NCBI GenBank assembly: GCA_022353185.1
Contig: JAKRWB010000607.1
Location: forward strand, 1-17,977
Source: ANME-2 cluster archaeon
Lineage (GTDB): Archaea; Halobacteriota; Methanosarcinia; Methanosarcinales; Methanocomedenaceae
Reading direction: 5' to 3'
DNA length: 17,977 bases
In this document: one piece after another, positions 6,583 to 13,148 of the stretch
Position numbering within the stretch: position 1 is the first letter of the stretch
How the letters are laid out: each line of letters begins with the position of its first letter
The notes under the pieces: model-generated
Told to the model about the DNA's origin: nothing
The model's input: only the letters and a program-made list of their open reading frames with translations
Databases searched by the model: none
Made by a program: the position numbers and the translations under genes

Positions 6583-7162
6583 TTTTCTGGAACTGGACAG
6601 CCTCATAGGGATATTCCGGTATTTCTGATAGTTCCTTTACACAATATTTCCGCTGGTTGCGGTTACCGGTGCGTTCAAGTTTACCTTCCCGGTATAGCCT
6701 GGAAAGGTATGTGGACACAGTGCTCAGGTTGATGGGACCATATACCCGGTCATAGTCACTTTTCACTTCAATTGATGTGAACCAAAGGCCCATGTATTCA
6801 AAATTGAGGAAAAGTTCTAATCGTTCTTTAATTGTAAGGGACTCGTTCTTTAGCTGGCTGTATTCTTGTACAGCAATGCCAAAGTTACGAGCCCCCTGGG
6901 TTTTGGGTTGGGTGTTTTGAGTTGTTTGAAAGGTAGGTTGATTAATCGGAGTTGTCTGTACTGGTTGAGGCTGCATGGTGGGCCCGTTAGGAGCCACTTG
7001 AGGCGCAGCAAAAGCAGTCGGTTGTGAAGTTGTATGTGAAAAATTGTATAGGTTTGTTAACTTGTTAATGAGATTTAATAAAGTTTCCGAAGTAAGGTTG
7101 CCGATAATTTCGGTCCTGTCAATAGAACCGTTGTCCATTTTTATTTCGACACGTATTTCCAT
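6569..7162 (-). CDS. Winged-helix protein with a Q/T/P-rich linker, probable transcription regulator
   Basis: From ATG 7162, which has GAGGA seven bases before it, the protein is 197 residues. An in-frame ATG at 7258 would add 32 residues, but that extension is Cys/Gly-rich and unlike the rest. The N-terminal 41 residues (MEIRVEIKMDNGS...LLNLINKLTNLYNF) form a small strand-helix domain. Residues about 42-95 are a low-complexity linker rich in Gln, Thr and Pro. Residues about 105-180 look like a winged helix: KERLELFLNFEYMGLWFTSIEV, then INLSTVSTYLSRLYREGKLERTG as recognition helix and wing, then NQRKYCV. This pattern suggests a DNA-binding regulator with a tethered sensor or dimerisation domain. 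I cannot name the family. Its long upstream region carries several palindromes between the TATA box and the start, suggesting self-control. Confidence 0.7.
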   Translation of the reverse strand: MEIRVEIKMDNGSIDRTEIIGNLTSETLLNLINKLTNLYNFSHTTSQPTAFAAPQVAPNGPTMQPQPVQTTPINQPTFQTTQNTQPKTQGARNFGIAVQEYSQLKNESLTIKERLELFLNFEYMGLWFTSIEVKSDYDRVYGPINLSTVSTYLSRLYREGKLERTGNRNQRKYCVKELSEIPEYPYEAVQFQKIRQK

Positions 7163-7641
7163 TTCATTGTCCTCAAAAGTGGAGATTTGTATCAAAGGAA
7201 GGCAGCCGCACATCCCCTCAGATTGCGGCCGACATCCCTTGCCTCGGAAGTATTCCATCCCCTCCGATGATTGTTCACTTCTACGATGTGAATGTGTAGT
7301 TCACACGCAGTGTTGTAGTTAACATGTGATTACACATCACTAATCATATATATAGTCTATGGTAGAAATAAGGGTAAATATTAGTCTATACGGTAAAAAA
7401 ACTATTTAACACATCTTTAAAGTAAAAATACTGTTTTCTAGGTTTTTTTTCTTATTCACACCATCACAATACATATTCACGCTAAATATAATCTATTTAA
7501 TCTTTATTTATTTTTCCATTGGAAACAGGGGGGTTGACCTATTACAGGTGAATACTGCCAATCACTCGTTAAATTGTTAAAAGGAAGCTTAACACAGCTA
7601 TACTCTATTCACACCATTAAAAATTGCAGTGAAACCTGTAA
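7163..7641. promoter_or_regulatory. Divergent intergenic region with repeated TTCAC/GTGAA palindromes
   Basis: No gene is evident in these 479 bases. For the winged-helix gene (- strand) a TATA box lies at 7344-7354 (CATATATATAG on the + strand), giving a leader of roughly 160 bases. Between that box and the start are TTCAC (7274-7278), TGTGAA-7-TTCACA (7287-7305) and ATGTG-4-CACAT (7324-7337), the last also part of GTGAT-5-ATCAC (7326-7340). On the side of the amidohydrolase gene TATTCACACCAT occurs twice (7453-7464 and 7606-7617), with TATTCACGC in between at about 7474. The shared TTCAC core suggests one regulator acting on both sides. Confidence 0.5.
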
Positions 7642-7713
7642 ATGTGTGAGTGTGATAAGATGCATCCCACTGCTGCACAATCAATATCAATCAAAAGGAA
7701 TATTATAAAGAAG

Positions 7714-8817
7714 ATGTGTAATGAGCATGTTATTTCAGGGACCATTTTTTATGGCGATGAGCCCAGGCTCATCGAAGGATACCTGTGCGTGAAAGATGGC
7801 ATAATCACAGAAGTGGGGACTGATTCGGCAGTAGATGCCACATTGGATGGATTGGTGACTCCGTGTTTTATCAATGCACATACTCATATCGGTGATTCTA
7901 TAATCAAGGACCCGCCACTGTCTGACCTGGATAGCCTGGTGCGACCTCCGAATGGTTTAAAACATCGTGTACTCGGTGAATCGCTGGCTTTCGACCTAAA
8001 GGATGCCATGCACCGGACATTAAATGATATGATACGGACAGGCACCTGTGCATTTTGCGATTTCAGGGAAGGCGGCATAGAAGGTGCGTCCATGCTGGCA
8101 GATGCCCTTACCACACCCACATACGCTACTGGCGGACTTAAAGGGCTGATAATGGGTCGACCGCAGCACCCGGAAAGACCGGGCAAGGATGAATTTGATG
8201 CCCTGGTGGAAGTCTGCAACGGAATCGGTATGAGCGGGGTCAATGATGTTCCTTTCGAAGTGCTACAAATTGCATCCCGTGTTGCCCGCAGGGCAGGAAA
8301 GCTTTTTGCCATACACGGGGGTGAAAAGGATATATCAGACATCTCGAAGTCAATTGAACTGGAGCCTGATTTCATTGTGCACATGACACATGCTTCGGAG
8401 GCACATATTAAACAGCTTGTGGATGCAGATATTCCTGCAGTAGTCTGTCCAAGGTCGAATTTCGTAACTCGTGTGGGTTCTCCCGCCCGTCCTCCCATTG
8501 CCAGGATGCTGGAGATGGGTGTCACGGTTGCGGCAGGCACAGACAATGTTATGTTGAATTCGGCTAATATGTTCTCTGAAATGGAATTCCTGTCAAAGGT
8601 ATATGGACTGGAGGACAGACAGGTATTTAATATTTGTACACTAAATGGTGCTCGGGTACTTGGACTGGCCGAACAACTCGGTTCAATACAGGAAGGAAAG
8701 CAGGCAAAAATAATGGTGCTGGATAAAAGATCTTCCAATTTATCAAACAGCCATAATATGCTTGCGAGTTTTGTAAGGCGAGGCAGACCTGATGACATTA
8801 AGACCATCATTAATTGA
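7714..8817 (+). CDS. Amidohydrolase-superfamily metal-dependent hydrolase or deaminase
   Basis: From ATG 7714 the protein has 367 residues and begins MCNEHVISGTIFYG, the typical first strand of the family. An in-frame ATG at 7642 would add 24 residues without family resemblance, although an A/T-rich box sits at a leaderless distance before it. Metal ligands of the TIM-barrel amidohydrolases are visible (numbers from Met 7642): His80 and His82 in INAHTHIGD, His225 in AIHGGE, His250 in HMTHASE, and Asp301 in AAGTDN. This is the pattern of the cytosine deaminase/chlorohydrolase/SAH-deaminase branch, but the protein is shorter than 5'-deoxyadenosine deaminases (about 420 residues), so the substrate is open. 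It is followed 15 bases later by a universal stress protein gene with a strong ribosome binding site, which suggests a shared transcript. Confidence 0.82.
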   Translation: MCNEHVISGTIFYGDEPRLIEGYLCVKDGIITEVGTDSAVDATLDGLVTPCFINAHTHIGDSIIKDPPLSDLDSLVRPPNGLKHRVLGESLAFDLKDAMHRTLNDMIRTGTCAFCDFREGGIEGASMLADALTTPTYATGGLKGLIMGRPQHPERPGKDEFDALVEVCNGIGMSGVNDVPFEVLQIASRVARRAGKLFAIHGGEKDISDISKSIELEPDFIVHMTHASEAHIKQLVDADIPAVVCPRSNFVTRVGSPARPPIARMLEMGVTVAAGTDNVMLNSANMFSEMEFLSKVYGLEDRQVFNICTLNGARVLGLAEQLGSIQEGKQAKIMVLDKRSSNLSNSHNMLASFVRRGRPDDIKTIIN

Positions 8818-8832
8818 ACGGAGGGAGATTTC

Positions 8833-9285
8833 ATGAAAAGCGAGATATTTAAGAAAATTGTTATTGCAACGGACGGTTCAGAAAACTCAGTAAATGCCGT
8901 CAAACACGCTATTGAAGTTGCACGGATATCAGAAGCCAGTCTTTCTGCTGTGTATGTTGTGGACACGGGAGCTTTTGCTTCTATTCCTGTTGATATGGCA
9001 ATGGGGAACATGTATGAGATTTTGAAAAAGGAAGGTGATGATGCTGTCAAACAGGTGGAAGACCTGGCCCAGGCTGCGGGTGTTGAAATAGAGAATTTCA
9101 ATGTTGAAGGACATCCTGCTGAGGAAATAATTAAAATATCAGAAAATGTTTCAGCCGACCTCATCGTTATGGGAACCCTTGGTAAAAGCGGTCTTGATAG
9201 ATTCTTACTGGGCAGTGTGGCAGAAAAGGTATCAAGGAACTCAAATATACCAGTGATGGTTGTAAGAGGGGAAAAACCCAAATAG
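8833..9285 (+). CDS. Universal stress protein, UspA family (ATP-binding type)
   Basis: A single Usp domain of 150 residues, the usual size. The N-terminal strand and loop KKIVIATDGSENSVNAVKHA hold the conserved Asp14 and Ser16. The ATP-binding signature G-x2-G-x9-G-S is complete: Gly114, Gly117, Gly127 and Ser128 in MGTLGKSGLDRFLLGSVAEKV. The protein therefore probably binds ATP and forms a homodimer in the cytoplasm. Its exact role, a stress-linked or energy-linked regulator, is not known in archaea. GGAGGGAG lies just before the ATG. It sits between an amidohydrolase and a four-CBS protein, another adenine-nucleotide-sensing fold, which suggests a shared theme of energy status. Confidence 0.92.
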   Translation: MKSEIFKKIVIATDGSENSVNAVKHAIEVARISEASLSAVYVVDTGAFASIPVDMAMGNMYEILKKEGDDAVKQVEDLAQAAGVEIENFNVEGHPAEEIIKISENVSADLIVMGTLGKSGLDRFLLGSVAEKVSRNSNIPVMVVRGEKPK

Positions 9286-9325
9286 TACAAGCACCATCAA
9301 CAGCCCAAATAGGAGTTTTACAAAA

Positions 9326-10177
9326 ATGCCTGGTTTTACAACAGTTGAAGACATAATGGTGCGGGATGTTGCTTATGCTTCATTGCCTGGTTCCAGGGAC
9401 GAGGTACTTGAAATACTTAAAAATAAACATGTTTCCGGCGTGCCTGTGGTAAAGAAGGATGAACTTGTGGGTATCGTTACCAGGACTGACCTTCTAAAGT
9501 ATCCTGAAGAAGAGCAGTTGGCTATCCTGATGCGGAGAGACCCCATTACAATCAAACCCGGCGAGTCTATTGTGGATGCTGCCAGAACAATACTGGAACA
9601 CAGAGTCAGGCGGCTACCCGTTGTTGAAAATGGTACACTCGTAGGTCTGATTACCATAGCAGATATTGTGGGTGCCATTGCAGGCTTAAGCATTTCGGAG
9701 CCTATTAGTGCCCTCATAAGTGACCAGACAATTGTTATTTGGGACCAAACTCCTGTTTCTGTTGTGGGAATGATAATGGAGATGGCAGAGGTAAAAGCTG
9801 CACCTGTAGTGAATGTGAACCGTGAAGTGCTGGGAGTAATAAACGATAAGGACCTTATAAATATGAGCATTATCGAGGATTCGCTGGAGCATTCAGATAT
9901 GTCTGCGGCTTCAGATGATGATGCATGGACGTGGGAATCTATGCGTGATACCATGAGTCTGTATTACAGTGTGTCCAGGATAAAACTCCCGGATTCTACG
10001 GTAAGTGAGGTAATAAACCTGAAGGGTGAGCCTGTGACCGTTGTTCGCAATACTACAGTGAGTGACGCTGCCAGGAAATTGAAGCGTAACAACATCGACC
10101 AGATGCCTGTACTATCTGCTCGAAATAAACTAATTGGAATGCTGCACGACTTTGACCTGCTCAAGGCACTGGTATAA
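9326..10177 (+). CDS. Protein with four CBS domains
   Basis: The 283 residues are almost entirely four CBS domains, with no catalytic or DNA-binding domain. Approximate positions are 5-60 (TVEDIMVRDV ... GVPVVKKDELVGIVTRTDLLK), 66-120 (RRDPITIKPGESI ... RRLPVVENGTLVGLITIADIV), 128-185 (ISALISDQTIVIW ... APVVNVNREVLGVINDKDLI) and 224-283 (TVSEVINLKGEPV ... DQMPVLSARNKLIGMLHDFDLL). Two Bateman modules would form a disc able to bind AMP, ATP, S-adenosylmethionine or similar ligands. A short acidic segment (DDDAWTWESMRD) links the third and fourth domains. It lies 40 bases after the stress protein, so cotranscription is likely. The target protein or process is unknown. Confidence 0.9.
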   Translation: MPGFTTVEDIMVRDVAYASLPGSRDEVLEILKNKHVSGVPVVKKDELVGIVTRTDLLKYPEEEQLAILMRRDPITIKPGESIVDAARTILEHRVRRLPVVENGTLVGLITIADIVGAIAGLSISEPISALISDQTIVIWDQTPVSVVGMIMEMAEVKAAPVVNVNREVLGVINDKDLINMSIIEDSLEHSDMSAASDDDAWTWESMRDTMSLYYSVSRIKLPDSTVSEVINLKGEPVTVVRNTTVSDAARKLKRNNIDQMPVLSARNKLIGMLHDFDLLKALV

Positions 10178-10201
10178 GGGCAATGGTCGATACATTCATT
10201 A

Positions 10202-10230
10202 GTGATAATCACACATACAATTATGGAGGA
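10202..10230 (+). promoter_or_regulatory. Short palindrome and ribosome binding site before secG
   Basis: GTGAT-A-ATCAC (10202-10212) is a perfect 11-base palindrome between the CBS gene and secG. GGAGGA (10225-10230) is a strong ribosome binding site eight bases before the TTG at 10239 and decides that unusual start. Confidence 0.5.
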
Positions 10231-10238
10231 TAAGTATC

Positions 10239-10412
10239 TTGGGAAAGAAGAAACAGACAGGTAGCGGCCTGCAGTCATCAGCTGGACTGATGCGGTATTA
10301 TGAGGTTGATGAGACCACATACCACATGAACCCTAAATATATTATGATAGGTGGAGTGCTGATAGGACTTTTATTATTATTGCTCAATTACAGTTTTGGC
10401 CTCTGGCCCTGA
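10239..10412 (+). CDS. secG: Preprotein translocase subunit SecG (Sec61-beta type)
   Basis: A 57-residue tail-anchored subunit of the SecYEG/Sec61 translocon. It is easily missed because it is short and starts with TTG. The product begins MGKKKQTGSGLQSSAGLMRYY, where the basic N-terminus followed by S/G-rich sequence and GLMRYYE is typical of archaeal Sec61-beta. NPKYIMIGGVLIG leads into a single transmembrane helix (residues about 34-51), and the chain ends LNYSFGLWP. The start is supported by GGAGGA eight bases upstream and by the family N-terminus MGKKK. It stands 61 bases after the CBS gene and is followed by T-rich sequence, so it is the last gene before the convergent XTP pyrophosphatase. 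Confidence 0.92.
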   Translation: MGKKKQTGSGLQSSAGLMRYYEVDETTYHMNPKYIMIGGVLIGLLLLLLNYSFGLWP

Positions 10413-10418
10413 AATCCT

Positions 10419-10500
10419 GTTTTAGTATTTTATTTTGTTTTTGTATATATTGTATATATTTATGTTTTATATTTATGTTTTATATTTATATTTGAATTAA
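10419..10500 (+). terminator. T-rich, tandemly repeated region between secG and the convergent pyrophosphatase gene
   Basis: Runs of T soon after the secG stop (TTTTAGTATTTTATTTTG) are what archaeal polymerase terminates on. Behind them are short tandem repeats: a 9-base unit TTGTATATA twice (10441-10458) and a 13-base unit TTATGTTTTATAT twice (10460-10485) with a partial third copy. Confidence 0.5.
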
Positions 10501-10522
10501 TAAAACCAAAAAACTGCAGGTG

Positions 10523-11080
10523 TCAACGAAGATTCAATTCCAACCACCGTGCAAATTTTCGCATGGCATTGCCCCTGTGTGATACCCGGTTCTTTTTGAT
10601 ATCTTCCAGTTCACTAAAGGTTTGATCTTCATACAGGAATATGGGGTCGTATCCAAAACCATGTGTCCCGCGTTCTTCAAGTGATATGGTTCCCACAACC
10701 TCGCCTGTAAATGTACGGGGCTCACCGTCAGGTAAGCAGAATCCCACCACTGTCCTGAACACAGCCTTGCGGTTAGTCTCACCTTCCATAAGTTTCAGGA
10801 CTTTCTGGTTGCCCAGGTGGTCTTCCACATATCGTGAATAGGGGCCGGGGAAGCCGTTCAGGGCATCGATAAATATGCCGCTGTCGTCTACCATAACATC
10901 CCGGTCCAGTTTGTCAGCACACCAACGCGCGCCGTAGGCTGATATGGTCTCAAGGTCATCGGCCTGCAGTTCGGGATAATCGCAGTCGAGCTGCTCCACT
11001 TCATATCCCACGTCTCCCAGGATGTTTTTTGCTTCCCTGAGTTTATGGGCATTACCTGTGGCGAAATATATCTTATGCAT
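10523..11080 (-). CDS. XTP/dITP diphosphatase (Ham1/RdgB family)
   Basis: A 185-residue house-cleaning nucleotide pyrophosphatase that hydrolyses XTP, ITP and dITP to the monophosphate, keeping deaminated purines out of DNA and RNA. Visible motifs are FATGNAHKLREA (6-17), VDDSG (64-68, with Asp65/Asp66 around the catalytic metal), FPGPYSRYV (77-85), GFGYDPIF (141-148) and the base-recognition element SHRGNAMRKF (167-176). Its ATG overlaps the end of the Bud32 gene by eight bases, so the two are translationally coupled. In many euryarchaea a Kae1-Bud32 fusion gene lies directly upstream of this enzyme; here only the Bud32 part is present. Confidence 0.93.
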   Translation of the reverse strand: MHKIYFATGNAHKLREAKNILGDVGYEVEQLDCDYPELQADDLETISAYGARWCADKLDRDVMVDDSGIFIDALNGFPGPYSRYVEDHLGNQKVLKLMEGETNRKAVFRTVVGFCLPDGEPRTFTGEVVGTISLEERGTHGFGYDPIFLYEDQTFSELEDIKKNRVSHRGNAMRKFARWLELNLR

Positions 11081-11645
11081 ACCGTCCTCTCCTTTCGATC
11101 TGTGTTACCCGCTCCAGTACAGCGTAAGCACCTGAAAAGGTCTGGCGGTACGCCCCGGAGAATGCAGATATAAGTTCTTCATGGTTGTTGTGTGTGCTCT
11201 CGTAGGTCTGGAACAGTACATGGATGTCCACACCCTGCGCCTCCACAGAGTTGTCATAATAGGCCAGCCCGAAGTCGATGAGGTATATCCGGCCGTTGTG
11301 CAGTATCATGTTGGAGGTAGTGAGGTCGCCGTGTACAATATTGGCAGCGTGGAGCTTGCCCACCACAACTCCCACATCGCTGCTTAACCGAGGTGTGATG
11401 ATATCTTTTATTTTTGGGCCTTCGATGTATTCCATTGTTATCTCGAAGTCCTCAATGTCATAGATTATGGGCGTGGGCACACCATTGCGCCTGGATTCAG
11501 ATATGAGCCTGGCTTCTGTCCGGGTACGGTCCCTTCGGATGAGGTTGTCGAGGGCTTCCAGGCGGTAGCCTTTTCGCAGGCGTTTCTTGATGACCATACC
11601 GTCCCTGAGTTCGATTGTGGCTTCGGCGCCCATGGCTAAGAACAT
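11073..11645 (-). CDS. bud32: Bud32 (PRPK-type) kinase/ATPase of the KEOPS complex, stand-alone
   Basis: A 190-residue atypical small kinase. As part of KEOPS it supports Kae1 in making threonylcarbamoyladenosine (t6A) on tRNAs that read ANN codons. It has the family N-terminus GAEATIELRDGMVIKKRLRKGYR (6-28, with the ATP-binding lysine), the catalytic loop HGDLTTSNMILH (105-116) and IDFGLAYYD (123-131). Two starts are possible, ATG 11645 and ATG 11633, five codons apart. A TATA-like TTTATATTA (about 11668-11676) upstream supports an almost leaderless transcript. An in-frame TAA lies shortly upstream, so the chain is not the tail of a Kae1-Bud32 fusion. Kae1 must be encoded elsewhere. The gene is coupled to the XTP diphosphatase gene. 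Confidence 0.93.
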   Translation of the reverse strand: MFLAMGAEATIELRDGMVIKKRLRKGYRLEALDNLIRRDRTRTEARLISESRRNGVPTPIIYDIEDFEITMEYIEGPKIKDIITPRLSSDVGVVVGKLHAANIVHGDLTTSNMILHNGRIYLIDFGLAYYDNSVEAQGVDIHVLFQTYESTHNNHEELISAFSGAYRQTFSGAYAVLERVTQIERRGRYA

Positions 11646-11753
11646 GAGTGAGGAAAATGATCTGGAATAATATAAAGCTGGCTGTTACTCTTTGATGCGT
11701 CCCTTTTCCAGCTTAATCCGACAGGTCTTAATTCCACCATCTCATCCACAAAA

Positions 11754-13040
11754 TCATTGATTCCCCAGTGAACTCGGCTCATCCCCGCCGTGCCAGCTCA
11801 ATCTGGGCCGCAACTGCACCACATGTGATGCTTCTGATGTATCATCAACAATAAACGCCACACCTTTACCTTTCCCCATTTTGCGGATGGAATCGGCAAT
11901 TCCCTGTCTCATATAGGTGGGCCGCACCTTCTCCAGCGCACTGATATCCTCCTGCGACGTGAGGCGGTGACATACAATGAGGTCACTCTGGCTAAGCACT
12001 ATGGGGTCCAGTGCAGACGGCTGCTGTGTGGCCAGTACCAGGGATAAGCCCGGTTGCCTGCCCTGCCTGAGCCACTCGTTGACCAACACATCCCTAGCCA
12101 GGCTATGCCCTTCCCGCGGCATGAACAGATGCGCCTCGTCTATGAACATCCAGACCATGGGCATGGTAGTCACCTGTTCGCCTGTGATGCTGTTGATCTC
12201 ATACTGCCGGCGGGCTGCCAGTCGCTCCTGGTAGATGCGCCTGGCAAGTATCCCAACCACCATTGACCGAATTGCAGTATCAGGCAAACTGCTTATATCG
12301 ATCACTGCTATCCTGCCCGGCCTGATGATATCATGAATTCCCGAGCCTTCCTTTTCAAATATTCCCCACCCCAGGGCCGTGCCCAGGTAATTATGTGCAG
12401 CCTGTTTGGTGTCGCTGTGTGCATGGGGATCTATATGGACACGCTCCAGCATATCCTCTAAAGAGAATATCCTCCCCTCCTCATTCAACTGCTGCGCTAT
12501 CCTGGTTATCAGTATACCTAAGGGTTGGATTGGACTTATGTCAAACAAGGAGCACCAGTCAGAACCGGACAGGTCACTGGTAGGGACGGACAGGGAATGG
12601 GCATCAATCCCCATTGATCGATATAAATCCAGGTCATCCCCTGGAACGAACACCAGTATATCCTGTGGTTTTGGCTCAAGGTTCCAGTCAGACAATATGT
12701 GCTCTTCTTTTGTATTGGCATAACCCAATGTCCAGAAAATGCCCATAGTATCTATGATGACCGAAGCAATATTATCAGAAATAGGAGGTTTCTGCCGGGC
12801 AATCTCTTCTACGAGCGTCCCCATTGTGTATGATTTGCCGTACCCCCGTTTGCCGCATATCAACACAGCATGGGGTCCCAGGCAATCCATATACACATCA
12901 GAACCGGTCGAGCCGTCAATAGCAAGATACCTGCCCACTCTGAGCACACCCAACCGCGACCCTTTATTCCGTCTCCCCAGGATATACTGTTTCTCAGTTA
13001 CTCCACTGCGAGCAAGGTCAAATTTTCCGACTTCATTCAT
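11754..13040 (-). CDS. HerA-like (DUF87-type) P-loop ATPase
   Basis: A 428-residue ATPase of the HerA/FtsK class. The short N-terminal part resembles the HAS-barrel region (KGSRLGVLRVGRYLAIDGST). Walker A is GKRGYGKS (63-70), followed by VIIDTMGIFWTL, and Walker B is MFIDEAHLFMP (298-308). LATQQPSALD (336-345) is the sensor-like element, and WLRQGRQPGLSL holds a likely arginine finger. HerA pumps DNA and normally works with the nuclease NurA beside Mre11 and Rad50 in end resection. None of these genes is adjacent here, so this may be a second HerA-type protein with a different job. The context is Bud32 on one side and an archaeal ATPase on the other. An AT-rich box at 13067-13080 gives a leaderless-type start. 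Confidence 0.82.
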   Translation of the reverse strand: MNEVGKFDLARSGVTEKQYILGRRNKGSRLGVLRVGRYLAIDGSTGSDVYMDCLGPHAVLICGKRGYGKSYTMGTLVEEIARQKPPISDNIASVIIDTMGIFWTLGYANTKEEHILSDWNLEPKPQDILVFVPGDDLDLYRSMGIDAHSLSVPTSDLSGSDWCSLFDISPIQPLGILITRIAQQLNEEGRIFSLEDMLERVHIDPHAHSDTKQAAHNYLGTALGWGIFEKEGSGIHDIIRPGRIAVIDISSLPDTAIRSMVVGILARRIYQERLAARRQYEINSITGEQVTTMPMVWMFIDEAHLFMPREGHSLARDVLVNEWLRQGRQPGLSLVLATQQPSALDPIVLSQSDLIVCHRLTSQEDISALEKVRPTYMRQGIADSIRKMGKGKGVAFIVDDTSEASHVVQLRPRLSWHGGDEPSSLGNQ

Positions 13041-13148
13041 GCAGCCTCTATAAGTGGGTGTATCATGCTTAAATATTTTGAAATGCTTAGGAGGGTGGTG
13101 CAGCTATGGGCATACCACGCCCTGAATCTACTAGGTGCCCCGGATTTT

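Noticed and set aside
7163..7258. N-terminal extension of the winged-helix protein to ATG 7258
   Set aside because: The extra 32 residues are Cys/Gly-rich and unlike the rest, while ATG 7162 has a well-placed GAGGA site.
7884..9290. A 468-codon minus-strand open frame opposite the amidohydrolase and Usp genes
   Set aside because: It is antisense to two well-supported genes, is Ser/Pro/Ile-rich as expected from a mirror frame, and has no domain resemblance.
9373..9954. A 193-codon minus-strand open frame opposite the CBS gene
   Set aside because: Mirror-frame composition (Ser, Ile, Thr rich); the plus strand encodes four clear CBS domains.
11646..11753. Hidden Kae1 C-terminus upstream of Bud32
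   Set aside because: The Bud32 frame is closed by a nearby in-frame TAA, and the spacer is AT-rich and promoter-like.
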